Shown: positions 18,445 to 26,998, numbered from the stretch's first letter. The stretch: DNA of 64,000 bases from Thalassospira marina (GCF_002844375.1 NZ_CP024199.1:1190001-1254000), one strand, 5' to 3'. Program-made: numbers and translations. The notes: generated by a model not told the origin, from the sequence alone.

Positions 18445-18522
18445 TGCCAGGCTGTGCTGCGGGCTTGTGCTTTGGGTGATGACGCCCCATTTCCCGATCA
18501 GGAAGATGCTGGAAAACGCGCA

Positions 18523-18553
18523 TAAAAAAGGGGCTTCGCCAGACAGCAGCCCC
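18523..18553 (-). terminator. orphan minus-strand terminator-like hairpin
   Basis: On the minus strand GGGGCT/AGCCCC (18548-18553 with 18530-18535) is followed directly by CTTTTTT. No minus-strand gene is nearby, so it would end an unannotated transcript running away from the guaB promoter region. Confidence 0.4.
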
Positions 18554-18627
18554 ATCGACCAGTATCTAACGGAAACGGCGAAACAATGCAGCAATAAAAT
18601 TTCAGGGCTGCATTGTGTGGCTTATCC

Positions 18628-18655
18628 TTGGCACGGGCGCCATAACATGTATAAG
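18628..18655 (+). promoter_or_regulatory. guaB promoter candidate
   Basis: TTGGCA (18628-18633), 16 bases, TATAAG (18650-18655). It places the start of transcription about 28 bases before the guaB ATG. Confidence 0.5.
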
Positions 18656-18689
18656 TTCCGCGCCAACTCAGATTAACGAGGTGGTGTAG

Positions 18690-20156
18690 ATGACCCGTAT
18701 CGAAGAAGCCCTGACTTTCGACGACGTCCTGATTAAGCCCGCGGCCAGTTCGGTCCTGCCGGCACAGGTCCAGACCAACACCCGTCTTACCCGTGAAATT
18801 GAATTGCGTGTACCGCTGCTGTCTTCGGCAATGGATACCGTAACCGAAAGCCCGATGGCTATTGTCATGGCGCAGAACGGCGGTATGGGCGTTATCCACA
18901 AGAACCTTGATATTGCCCAGCAGGCCGAAGAAGTGCGCCGGGTGAAAAAGTTTGAATCCGGTATGGTCGTCAACCCGATCACCATCCACCCGGACCAGAC
19001 CCTGGCCGATGCCCTAGGCCTGATGGATGCCAACCATATTTCCGGTATTCCCGTTGTTGAACGCGACAGCCACAAGCTGGTCGGTATCCTGACCAACCGT
19101 GACGTTCGTTTTGCGTCCAACCGCGCCCAGCCGGTTTCCGAACTGATGACCTATGAAAATCTTGTCACGGTTACGGAAAACGTCAATACCGACGAAGCCA
19201 AGAAGCTTTTGCACCAGCACCGCATTGAAAAGCTGCTGGTGGTTGACGATGCCTATCGTTGCACCGGCCTGATCACGGTGAAGGATATCGAAAAAGCGAA
19301 ACTGCACCCCAATGCCTGCAAGGATGCCAGTGGCCGCCTGCGCGTTGCTGCTGCAACCGGCGTTGGCGAAGAAGGTTTCCGCCGTTCGATGGCATTGATC
19401 GAAGCCGAAGTAGACGTGCTGGTGATTGATACGGCACACGGCCACAGCGCCGGTGTTATTTCGGCTGTTGAACAGATCAAGGCACGTGCTGGCAAAACCC
19501 AGATTGTTGCGGGTAACGTTGCCACCCCCGAGGCCGTTCGCGCCCTGATCGAAGCTGGTGCGGATGCCGTCAAGGTTGGTATCGGCCCGGGTTCGATCTG
19601 CACCACCCGTATTGTTGCCGGTGTCGGTGTGCCGCAATTGACCGCAATTCTGGAATGTGCGGCCGAAGGCGACAAATACAATGTTCCGATCATTGCCGAT
19701 GGCGGCATCAAATTCTCGGGCGATATTGCCAAGGCAATGGCGGCCGGTGCCAGCACCTGCATGGTTGGCTCGCTTCTGGCCGGTACGGACGAAGCCCCAG
19801 GTGAAGTCATTCTTTATCAGGGCCGTTCCTATAAATCCTATCGCGGGATGGGCTCGGTCGGTGCAATGGCACGTGGTTCGGCGGACCGTTACTTCCAGGA
19901 AGACGTCAAGGACAACCTGAAGCTGGTTCCCGAAGGCATCGAAGGCCGTGTTCCTTACAAAGGCCCGGCAAGCCAGATCATTCACCAGCTTGTTGGTGGT
20001 TTGAAGGCGGCGATGGGTTATACCGGTTCGGCAACCCTGAATGATTTCAAGGAACGCGCGACCTTTGTTCGCATCACCAATGCCGGCCTGCGCGAAAGCC
20101 ACGCCCATGATGTGACCATCACCCGCGAAGCACCGAACTATCGTCCCGGTGCATAA
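18690..20156 (+). CDS. guaB: inosine-5'-monophosphate dehydrogenase
   Basis: Oxidises IMP to XMP with NAD+, the committed step to guanine nucleotides. The 488-residue protein has the barrel split by a pair of CBS domains (roughly residues 95-205), the active-site cysteine loop GIGPGSICTTR, the IMP-binding IIADGGIKFSGD, and the flap region SYRGMGSVGAMA. Length and order match bacterial GuaB. GAGGTGG is placed correctly before the ATG. It heads a guanine-synthesis neighbourhood with guaA 2.5 kb downstream, but a terminator follows guaB. Confidence 0.98.
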   Translation: MTRIEEALTFDDVLIKPAASSVLPAQVQTNTRLTREIELRVPLLSSAMDTVTESPMAIVMAQNGGMGVIHKNLDIAQQAEEVRRVKKFESGMVVNPITIHPDQTLADALGLMDANHISGIPVVERDSHKLVGILTNRDVRFASNRAQPVSELMTYENLVTVTENVNTDEAKKLLHQHRIEKLLVVDDAYRCTGLITVKDIEKAKLHPNACKDASGRLRVAAATGVGEEGFRRSMALIEAEVDVLVIDTAHGHSAGVISAVEQIKARAGKTQIVAGNVATPEAVRALIEAGADAVKVGIGPGSICTTRIVAGVGVPQLTAILECAAEGDKYNVPIIADGGIKFSGDIAKAMAAGASTCMVGSLLAGTDEAPGEVILYQGRSYKSYRGMGSVGAMARGSADRYFQEDVKDNLKLVPEGIEGRVPYKGPASQIIHQLVGGLKAAMGYTGSATLNDFKERATFVRITNAGLRESHAHDVTITREAPNYRPGA

Positions 20157-20264
20157 GTAACGCCAAGGCGTTATATCGCGAGTTCTGATAGAAGTGCTGG
20201 CCTGCCCTGCGTGTGAAACGGTTGGCGTTAACCGGCCAGCGTGATATCAGCAGCGCAAATTGTG

Positions 20265-20306
20265 GATGACGGCGGAGATATATTCTGCCGTCATCGTCTT
20301 TTTATC
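20265..20306 (+). terminator. terminator after guaB
   Basis: Nine-bp perfect stem GATGACGGC/GCCGTCATC (20265-20273 with 20287-20295), then GTCTTTTTATC. Confidence 0.85.
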
Positions 20307-20374
20307 GACATTGGCGGCATCTGACCCGGTCGGGACAAGCGGACTGCCAATTTAACCAGGTCTGGAATTGCGTT

Positions 20375-21712
20375 TTGAAACCCGGTGCACGCTTAGCTGC
20401 CGTTATTGAGATTTATGACGGCTGGACACATACCCGCGATGATGCTGACCGCGTTATTTCGGGCTATTTCGGCACCCGTCGTTATATCGGCGGTGGTGAC
20501 CGGCGGGAAATTGGCGAACGGTTCTATGACCTGATCCGCTATCAGGCCCGTTTGGGCTGGTGGCTGGCAGAGGCCGGTTATGAAAACCAGGATGGCCGCG
20601 CACGCATGATTGCGGCACTCGTCCTTAAAGATGGCCGCTCGCTTGATGACATCAATGACATGTTCAATGGTGACCAGTTCTGCCCGGACCCCCTGCATCC
20701 GGCAGAAAGGCACCTGATCAACAAGCTGACCGGCCAGGAACTGGACCACGATGCCCAGTCCGGTGCGGTTAAAACCGAATTGCCGAAATGGCTTTATGCC
20801 GAACTTTTAAAGCTGCATCACGAACATCTGCCTGCCGAGATGGCGGCCTATAACCAGCCTGCCAAGCTTGATCTGCGCGTCAATACGCTGCGTGGCAGTG
20901 TGGACAGCGCCATTCGTTCGCTTGAAAAAGACGGTATCAAAGGCATTGAACGCGCAACCTATGCGCCCAATGGCCTGCGTCTGCCGCTGGGCCTCAATAT
21001 GCTGGTAACAGCAGCCTATAAGGATGGCCTGATCGAAATTCAGGACGAAGCCTCGCAGATTTGCGTGAAGCTGGTTGATGCCCAGCCGGGCATGAAGATT
21101 TTGGATATGTGTGCAGGCGGTGGTGGCAAAACGCTGGGTCTGGCGGCTGATATGCGTGGTCGTGGCCGAATTCTCGCCTGTGATACGCATGGTGCCCGCC
21201 TGGATAACGCGCGCAAGCGTGCCAAGCGTGCCGGGGCTGGTGATTGTATCCAGCTTCGCAGCATTGCCGATGAGCGCGATAGCTGGCTTCGCAACAAATC
21301 GGGCTTTTTTGACCGTGTGTTGCTTGATGTGCCCTGTTCGGGCCTTGGCACGTTGCGCCGGAACCCGGCCCTTCGCTGGCGTATCGGGCAGCGCGATATC
21401 CGTGCGCTTACGCTACAGCAAAGCAAAATCCTTAAGGCCGGTGCGGCCCGTGTGACCAAGGGTGGCCGCCTGATTTATGCGACCTGTTCGATTCTGCCGG
21501 AAGAAAACGAACGTTTGATTGAAACCTTCATGCGTGATCGCAAGGATTTCAAGGCTGTGCCGATCAGGGAAATCTGGCCCGATGCACCTGCTTCGGTTCC
21601 GGTTCCCGGTGGCAAGGATAAACCCTGGCTGCGCCTGTCGCCCAACATGCATGGCACGGACGGCTTCTTTGTTGCGGTATTTGAACGTACCGCCAAAGGG
21701 AACAAGGGCTGA
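20375..21712 (+). CDS. RsmB/NOP-family rRNA (cytosine-C5) methyltransferase
   Basis: SAM-dependent m5C methyltransferase of the Fmu/Sun family. The 445-residue protein has the SAM loop ILDMCAGGGGKTLGLA (residues ~246), then LLDVPCSGLGTLRRNP with the PC cysteine, and the second catalytic cysteine in LIYATCSILPEEN. An N-terminal helical region of ~150 residues is present. E. coli RsmB modifies C967 of 16S rRNA; orthology is plausible but several paralogues exist, so no symbol is given. The start is a TTG at 20375, with GG-rich but unconvincing upstream spacing. Sits between guaB and guaA. Confidence 0.9.
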   Translation: MKPGARLAAVIEIYDGWTHTRDDADRVISGYFGTRRYIGGGDRREIGERFYDLIRYQARLGWWLAEAGYENQDGRARMIAALVLKDGRSLDDINDMFNGDQFCPDPLHPAERHLINKLTGQELDHDAQSGAVKTELPKWLYAELLKLHHEHLPAEMAAYNQPAKLDLRVNTLRGSVDSAIRSLEKDGIKGIERATYAPNGLRLPLGLNMLVTAAYKDGLIEIQDEASQICVKLVDAQPGMKILDMCAGGGGKTLGLAADMRGRGRILACDTHGARLDNARKRAKRAGAGDCIQLRSIADERDSWLRNKSGFFDRVLLDVPCSGLGTLRRNPALRWRIGQRDIRALTLQQSKILKAGAARVTKGGRLIYATCSILPEENERLIETFMRDRKDFKAVPIREIWPDAPASVPVPGGKDKPWLRLSPNMHGTDGFFVAVFERTAKGNKG

Positions 21713-21809
21713 TGGTGGCGGCAGGCGGGCTTGTGGTTTATGCAACCAGGCCTGATGCCGCCTGCCTTTTTGCCTGCGCACGGCCTTTGCCAGATCGCAA
21801 AAATGAAAA

Positions 21810-21846
21810 CGCCCTGTCCCGGTTGGGGGCAGGGCGCAGTTTTTCG
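21810..21846. terminator. bidirectional terminator between convergent genes
   Basis: CGCCCTG/CAGGGCG (21810-21816 with 21830-21836), with CCC/GGG continuing inside. It is followed by GCAGTTTTT on the plus strand and, read the other way, GTTTTCATTTTT. It serves both the methyltransferase gene and the minus-strand gene at 21928. Confidence 0.8.
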
Positions 21847-21927
21847 GGCTCTTTGATGTCCCGCCGGGGTGGTTTTTACCCCGCAGTTTGCTCTGGCGGT
21901 GTTTTCACCTGCCTGTTGTTTTTATTG

Positions 21928-22284
21928 TTATTCCTGTTTCATCAATGTGCTGTCGTCTTCGGTGTTGCCACCGGCAGGCGGGGTCAGCTGAACCGGGGCG
22001 CTGCCATCATCGGTGCGCTCGTTCTCGCTGCCCATCGGCGTGGTGGTGTTATCGTTCGACATTGTGCCATTGGCATCAGGCGCGCCGGGTGCCGGGGCTT
22101 CGCCAATTTCGGCCGACGGGTTTTCATCCGTGGTGCCGGTCGGGCTTTGTTCGGCCGAACTGTTGGTCAGCGGCGTCATGCTGTCGGCATTGTCCTGGGT
22201 CATGGCAATGGCAGTTGCTGCGCCGGCAATCAACAGAAGGCCCGCAACGGCAAGTGCGATTTTACTGCCTTTATTGTCTGTCAT
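21928..22284 (-). CDS. small membrane-anchored protein with disordered tail, 118 aa
   Basis: Not recognised. Residues ~8-28 (IALAVAGLLLIAGAATAIAM) form one membrane helix. The remaining ~90 residues are acidic and rich in Thr, Asn, Ser, Pro and Gly, so probably unstructured and periplasmic. There are no cysteines and no lipobox. AAGAG lies close before the ATG. Coding quality is good, and the gene ends at a shared terminator. No function can be offered beyond a possible envelope role. Confidence 0.7.
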   Translation of the reverse strand: MTDNKGSKIALAVAGLLLIAGAATAIAMTQDNADSMTPLTNSSAEQSPTGTTDENPSAEIGEAPAPGAPDANGTMSNDNTTTPMGSENERTDDGSAPVQLTPPAGGNTEDDSTLMKQE

Positions 22285-22459
22285 AGCTCTTGGTCCCTTT
22301 TTCGTTTGCTCGCCGGGCGCGGTTGGTTCTGCGCTCCGTCAAATGTTAAGCTACGCGCCCATTGCGCACAAAAAAGGGACCAAATGTGCGAATTTGGCGG
22401 TCAAATACGGCCAAATTGGCCGGTTTGCGACCTTGATGGGGCTGCTGCGCCCCTGCGGG

Positions 22460-22520
22460 CATTGCGTGATCAAGCTGTTTTCCCGGCCCTGGTCGGGCTG
22501 GGCGGTTTGATCACGCAATG
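22460..22520 (+). promoter_or_regulatory. long inverted repeat upstream of guaA
   Basis: A perfect 14-bp inverted repeat, CATTGCGTGATCAA (22460-22473) and TTGATCACGCAATG (22507-22520), encloses a smaller CCCG/CGGG stem. There is no T-run after it, and it lies 108 bases before the guaA start. It could be an operator or an mRNA leader structure. Confidence 0.5.
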
Positions 22521-22628
22521 TTCAAAGCGCAGCATTTTGACCGTTGGGCAGCCACTGCGCCGGGTTGCCGAAACGGCTGGTTTCGCGTATGTACGGCGCA
22601 TCCCCTTGAGCGATGGAGAAACGGCCCG

Positions 22629-24182
22629 ATGACAGATCGCGTGCTGATTATTGATTTCGGATCGCAGGTAACACAGCTTATTGCGCGACGTGTGCGCGAA
22701 AGCGGCGTTTACTGCGAAATTCACCCTTTTAATAACATTTCGGATGCGTTCCTGGATGAATTTGCCCCCAAGGCGATCATTCTGTCGGGCGGCCCGGCTT
22801 CCGTGCATTGGGAAAAATCGCCGGCAGCTCCGGTGCGTGTATTTGACATGGGCATTCCGGTTCTGGGCATCTGTTATGGCCAGCAGACCATGGTCAACCA
22901 GCTTGGTGGCAAGGTCGAAGCCTCGGAACATCGCGAATTTGGCCGCGCCTTTGTGGATGTGGTCGAAGATTGCGCCCTGTTTACCGGTGTTTGGGCCGTT
23001 GGCGCGCGCGAACAGGTCTGGATGAGCCACGGCGACCGTGTTGATTCCCTGCCCGAAGGTTTCCGGGTTGTTGGCAAGTCCGATGGCGCACCCTGTGCCG
23101 CGATTGCCAATGACGAAAAGAAATTCTATGCCGTGCAGTTCCACCCCGAAGTGGTGCATACCCCGCATGGCGCGCAGCTTTTGCGCAACTTCACCCATGA
23201 CGTGGCCGGTTGCACCGGCGACTGGACGATGGATGCCTATAAGGACGATGCCATTGCCAAAATCCGCAAACAGGTGGGCGATGGCAAGGTCATTTGTGGC
23301 CTTTCCGGCGGCGTTGACAGCTCTGTGACGGCGGTTCTGATCCATGAAGCGATTGGCGACCAGCTGACCTGCGTGTTTGTTGACCATGGCTTCATGCGCT
23401 CGGGCGAGGCCGACCAGGTGGTGAACCTGTTCCGCGACCACTACAATATTCCGCTGGTCCATGTGGATGCCTCGGCGACCTTTATTGGCGCGATCGAAGG
23501 CGAAACCGACCCGGAAGTAAAACGCAAAACCATTGGCCGTCTTTTCATCGAAGTATTCGAGGAAGAAGCCAAGAAAATCGGTGGCGCAGACTTCCTGGCA
23601 CAGGGCACGCTGTATCCCGACGTGATTGAAAGCGTTTCCTTTACCGGCGGCCCGTCTGTCACCATTAAATCGCACCACAATGTGGGGGGGCTGCCCGAAC
23701 GCATGAATATGCAACTGGTCGAACCGCTGCGCGAACTGTTCAAGGACGAAGTCCGCGATCTTGGCCGCGAACTGGGCCTGCCCGACAGCTTTGTCGGCCG
23801 CCACCCGTTCCCCGGACCGGGCCTCGCCATCCGCATCCCTGGCCAGCCGATCACGCGCGAAAAGCTAGATATCCTGCGCAAGGCCGATGCGATCTATCTC
23901 GAAGAAATCCGCAATGCCGGGCTTTATGACGCCATCTGGCAGGCCTTCGCCGTGCTGCTGCCGGTCCGTACCGTCGGTGTGATGGGCGATGGCCGCACCT
24001 ATGACTATGCCTGTGCGCTGCGCGCTGTCACCTCCACCGACGGCATGACGGCAGACTATTTCGCCTTCCCGCCGGAAATCCTTGGCCGTATCGCCAACCG
24101 GATCATTAACGAGGTCAATGGTATCAACCGCGTCACCTACGACTACACCTCAAAACCACCGGGAACGATTGAGTGGGAATAA
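22629..24182 (+). CDS. guaA: GMP synthase (glutamine-hydrolysing)
   Basis: Converts XMP to GMP using ATP and glutamine. The 517 residues comprise a class I glutamine amidotransferase domain (nucleophile in VLGICYGQQ, His/Glu in AVQFHPEV), an ATP pyrophosphatase loop (CGLSGGVDSS, residues ~225) and the C-terminal dimerisation domain ending PPGTIEWE. The ATG at 22629 gives the normal length. The frame is open 37 codons further upstream, but that part overlaps the leader hairpin and is unlike GuaA. The conserved 3' end of guaA is a known target for site-specific integration, which matters for the region behind it. Confidence 0.98.
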   Translation: MTDRVLIIDFGSQVTQLIARRVRESGVYCEIHPFNNISDAFLDEFAPKAIILSGGPASVHWEKSPAAPVRVFDMGIPVLGICYGQQTMVNQLGGKVEASEHREFGRAFVDVVEDCALFTGVWAVGAREQVWMSHGDRVDSLPEGFRVVGKSDGAPCAAIANDEKKFYAVQFHPEVVHTPHGAQLLRNFTHDVAGCTGDWTMDAYKDDAIAKIRKQVGDGKVICGLSGGVDSSVTAVLIHEAIGDQLTCVFVDHGFMRSGEADQVVNLFRDHYNIPLVHVDASATFIGAIEGETDPEVKRKTIGRLFIEVFEEEAKKIGGADFLAQGTLYPDVIESVSFTGGPSVTIKSHHNVGGLPERMNMQLVEPLRELFKDEVRDLGRELGLPDSFVGRHPFPGPGLAIRIPGQPITREKLDILRKADAIYLEEIRNAGLYDAIWQAFAVLLPVRTVGVMGDGRTYDYACALRAVTSTDGMTADYFAFPPEILGRIANRIINEVNGINRVTYDYTSKPPGTIEWE

Positions 24183-24227
24183 CCCGCTTTCGGCACTGCC
24201 CGGAATTTTGAGAATCGGAACACGACT

Positions 24228-24260
24228 AAGCCCGCAGAAATGCGGGCTTTTTTGTGTTTT
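24228..24260 (+). terminator. guaA terminator
   Basis: Nine-bp perfect stem AAGCCCGCA/TGCGGGCTT (24228-24236 with 24241-24249), GAAA loop, then TTTTTTG and GTTTT. Confidence 0.9.
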
Positions 24261-24322
24261 AGGGTTGCAAGGTCTGGTATCGTCTTGCAGCGGAAAGTAG
24301 CATTTTTTTCATGGCACCAAAA

Positions 24323-24688
24323 ATGGCATTCTTTGCCTTGAGGGCCTCCGCCGGAGGCTCTGGCTATGTCCTGCAGTCACGCTATGACATAGATGCTCCA
24401 ATGAGTGCCGCAACGCTCAATCAGGTCCTGACGCTGGCCTAAAAGGCCGCGCAGAAGGATGGCAAAACATTGGCCAAGTTCGGCCTCCACGACCTGCGCC
24501 GCACTGCCTGCACCGTGCTGCACGAGGCAGGCTATAACTCCGATTGGATCGAAAAAAGCCTTGCCCACGAACAACGCGGCGTCTGCGACGTCTACAACAA
24601 AGCCGAATACCGCGAACAGCGCTCCGAAATGATGCAGGACTGGGCGGATATGATTGATGAGTGGATTGGGGCAGGAGTTAAGCGTTAG
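24323..24688 (+). pseudogene. tyrosine recombinase (integrase) remnant
   Basis: One frame reads SGYVLQSRYDIDAPMSAATL, then NQVLTLA and a TAA (24440-24442), and continues KAAQKDGKTLAKFGLHDLRR. The part after the stop contains the catalytic HDLRRT box, LAHEQRGVCDVYNKAEY with the histidine and the tyrosine nucleophile, and a WADMIDEWI tail, as in P4-type integrases. Only about the last third of a ~400-residue enzyme remains, interrupted by the stop, so it should be inactive. Position directly behind guaA marks an old integration. The intact stretch from a TTG at 24470 encodes 72 aa and might be called as a gene by software. Confidence 0.8.
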
Positions 24689-24911
24689 CCGTTATGGTGG
24701 GTTAGAAGCTATAACTTGCCAGTCAAACGAGCAGGTCGCTAACGGGGCCTACAAATAGTAGTCATGCGCGAAGACGACCACTTTACGCACTTAGCGGACG
24801 TTAGCTGCTACAGAAGCCTGACTGTAGATGCCGAGCTAATGCGGTCGTTGTGGATAACGCAGATCATATTTATGTGATTTCGTATAGTCTATCTACCATC
24901 ACTCCTTACCT
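24689..24911. other. non-coding stretch in the island
   Basis: No credible coding frame. Base composition shifts from GC-rich to AT-rich across this segment. I see several GTTAG/CTAAC-like words but no clean recombination site. Confidence 0.35.
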
Positions 24912-25039
24912 ATGCGCGTTTTGTCACATCTTCATGCTCATTTTCCATTGGCGGTTAGTGTAAAATTGGGTCAATATCAAAACATTATGGAAAGGCTGTT
25001 GTGAGAAAATGAGCACAGCAAAGCTGTAGAAACGCGCAT
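24912..25039. repeat. fold-back element with nested inverted repeats
   Basis: ATGCGCGTTT (24912-24921) is the exact reverse complement of AAACGCGCAT (25030-25039). Inside, TGCTCATTTTC (24935-24945) matches GAAAATGAGCA (25005-25015). The two arm pairs are separated by 13-14 unpaired bases on each side and enclose a ~59-base loop. This could be a MITE-like element, a recombination site or a structured RNA upstream of the Thoeris pair. Confidence 0.5.
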
Positions 25040-25207
25040 GCTCGTTTTCACCGGAGGAGAATAGCTGTGATATCTAGATTTATCTTTTCTCTTCAATTGC
25101 CTAGATCATTTTTCCCAGTCTTTGGCTGGGAGCAAAAACACGCATGCGCAGTATTATAATGTTAGGGGCCAAGCCTAGCCATCGGAAATATAAATTTTGG
25201 AGACCAA

Positions 25208-25771
25208 ATGGCATATAGAAATGGAAATTACGCAGCCTTTTATGTTGCAGAGCCTTTCGACGAAGATGCACTAGGGGCGCATGCTGCAAAAGACTTTTGC
25301 TATTACAACATGCTACGAGCCTGGAAAGGTAAGGACTCTTCTTTCCCTTTCAATGACTCGCATGACAAAACATATAACGTCCGTGATAACAGTAATTGGG
25401 GGTTAACGTTAAAACCAAGGTTAAGACAACGACTTCGAAGTTCAAAGAACATCGTTCTTTTCCTTAGCTCCAATACTAAAAGCTCAAAGGCACTGAGGGA
25501 GGAAATGGATTATGGGATTAATGACCAAGGTCTGCCAGTCATTGTGATATATCCCGAATTTGACTCAAAAGAGAGTCTTCTGACAAACGGGGACATTAAA
25601 GAAAGAGTTAAAAAACTATGGGATAAGCTTCCGATATTCAGAGATTCAATGGGTGAAGTCCCAACACTCCACGTGCCGTTAAAAAAAATTCTCATTAAGC
25701 GTGCCCTGAATGACATAGACTTGATGGTAGCCACGAAAGTTGATCCACAAATATTTTTTTATATAACTTAG
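25208..25771 (+). CDS. thsB: TIR-like protein, Thoeris ThsB
   Basis: A 187-residue TIR-like protein of the MTH538/DUF1863 type. In Thoeris, ThsB senses phage infection and uses NAD+ to make an ADP-ribose signal. Visible features: strand AAFYVAEPF, a helix with FCYYNMLRAWKGKD, the strand IVLFLSSNTKSSKALREEMD and VIVIYPEF. E99 (or E98) in REEMD is in the position of the catalytic glutamate of TIR NADases. It starts at an ATG preceded by GGAGA, and the effector gene follows after 26 bases. Codon use is AT-rich, unlike the surrounding chromosome, indicating acquisition. The TIR call is good; signal chemistry is inferred from the partner. Confidence 0.8.
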   Translation: MAYRNGNYAAFYVAEPFDEDALGAHAAKDFCYYNMLRAWKGKDSSFPFNDSHDKTYNVRDNSNWGLTLKPRLRQRLRSSKNIVLFLSSNTKSSKALREEMDYGINDQGLPVIVIYPEFDSKESLLTNGDIKERVKKLWDKLPIFRDSMGEVPTLHVPLKKILIKRALNDIDLMVATKVDPQIFFYIT

Positions 25772-25797
25772 TTATCTGACGGGCAAATAATAAATAA

Positions 25798-26634
25798 ATG
25801 AAAAAAGTAAGTTTTATTGACAAAAGGGTTTTTGACAACTTTCTCAAGGTTACTTCATATATAAGTTTGACCTTATCTCTTGTTGTCCTTTTTGTTAATA
25901 TTCCGAAGGACTATAAATCTCTATATGGATGGATTTTTCTTGGGTTTTTGGTGGTAATTTATATCTTAATTTGGATTTGGGCCAATGCATTAAGCAAGAT
26001 TGATATCAAAGTTGAAGGAAGTGACGTAACTATTAAGGTTGGTGACATTTTTCAGCAAAAAGGACTTAAGGCGATTGCATTTAACGAGTATTTTGATACG
26101 CAGGTGGACAATAAAATAATTGCAGAAAAATCTCTTAACGGAATTTTTATTAACAATTATCTCAATGTCTCAGTTTCTGCTCTGGATGACCACATTCGAA
26201 AATATGAGTTTGAAGACGATGAGTTAATTGAAAGAAAATCTGATAGAGTGCTGGGCAAGGTTGATCGTTACCAAATAGGAACCATTTGTATATATGGCGA
26301 ATATCTACTAACAGCATTCTCTAAGTTCGACGAGAATAACAAAGCCTTGCTCACTATGCCTGAGTACTTAGAGTTCTTAATTAACTTTTGGGATAAGGTA
26401 AATAATGTATATGCTCAGAAAGATGTGTCCACACCAATATTCGGCTCAGGAATTACTCGAATAAAAGGCCACAAATCTATAAGTGATGAGGACCTCTTGA
26501 AGATCATGCTGTGGACTTTCCGTATTAGCGAAATGCGATTCAAATATCCAGCAAGGCTTACTATCGTTATTCATAAAGATAAGATTAATCAAATAAATCT
26601 TCTCGATATTAAATCAGCTAGGAACGGGGTATGA
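25798..26634 (+). CDS. thsA: two-helix membrane protein with Macro domain, type II Thoeris effector ThsA
   Basis: A 278-residue protein. Two membrane helices lie at residues ~17-36 and ~44-64, followed by a cytoplasmic Macro-like domain (DUF6430/ThsA_Macro): VTIKVGDIFQQKGLKAIAFN, NEYFDTQVDNKIIAEKSLNG, a RYQIGTICIYGEYLL strand, FSKFDENNKALLTMPEYLEF and TPIFGSGITRIKG. In type II Thoeris this domain binds the TIR-made signal (reported as His-ADPR) and the membrane part then harms the infected cell. It lacks the SIR2-SLOG architecture of type I ThsA. Very AT-rich, like its partner. An attC-like sequence begins two bases after its stop. Confidence 0.8.
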   Translation: MKKVSFIDKRVFDNFLKVTSYISLTLSLVVLFVNIPKDYKSLYGWIFLGFLVVIYILIWIWANALSKIDIKVEGSDVTIKVGDIFQQKGLKAIAFNEYFDTQVDNKIIAEKSLNGIFINNYLNVSVSALDDHIRKYEFEDDELIERKSDRVLGKVDRYQIGTICIYGEYLLTAFSKFDENNKALLTMPEYLEFLINFWDKVNNVYAQKDVSTPIFGSGITRIKGHKSISDEDLLKIMLWTFRISEMRFKYPARLTIVIHKDKINQINLLDIKSARNGV

Positions 26635-26635
26635 T

Positions 26636-26720
26636 TGCCCCTAACAAGCGCATGTTGTCGGACTGGTTTTCCGCTGCGCTCCAGGCCAGCTTCAAATTCG
26701 GGCTTTAGGCAGCGCTAATG
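26636..26720 (+). other. attC-like sequence behind thsA
   Basis: Begins with CCCTAACAAGCGC (R''-like), then GGACTGG (26660-26666) and its near complement CCAGGCC (26681-26687) around an apical TTTTCCGCTGCGCT, and ends at GCGCTAATG (26712-26720), which is only a weak R' match (GTTRRRY is not met). Position right after a stop codon is where an integron cassette carries its attC. The match is partial, so this is a candidate only. Confidence 0.3.
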
Positions 26721-26998
26721 GAGAGTTTTATGCCTTATGAACCAAGGGAAAAGCGAAACCCACAACAACTTACCATTAAACAATATATACACTCGGCACA
26801 TTCTATTTGCTAAATTCTATTGTCGGCCTTTGCCCCTCCGTGGGACCTGCTAAGTTTTGCTGCTCCGGCCCCTTAGCAAAGTGTTAATGTCCGCTTTCGG
26901 CTCTTTGCGTTCATAAACCTAAGCAGGCTGAGAAGAGGGGACGTAGTCGCTTTGGTTTTCGGGGCGAGAGAGGTAACTCGACATGTTGCGAAGAATGT
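26721..26998. other. non-coding stretch in the island
   Basis: Nothing that I can support as a gene; one short inverted word pair (TGCTAA/TTAGCA) only. Confidence 0.35.

Noticed and set aside
19014..20108. 364-codon open frame antisense to guaB
   Set aside because: Same artefact type; guaB on the other strand explains the sequence fully.
22470..23804. 444-codon open frame antisense to guaA
   Set aside because: Shadow of a strongly conserved gene; composition (many Phe, His, Gln) is typical of a reverse-frame artefact and no family features are present.
24470..24688. 72-codon frame as an intact small gene
   Set aside because: It is only the tail of a tyrosine recombinase, with the rest of the domain upstream of an in-frame stop.
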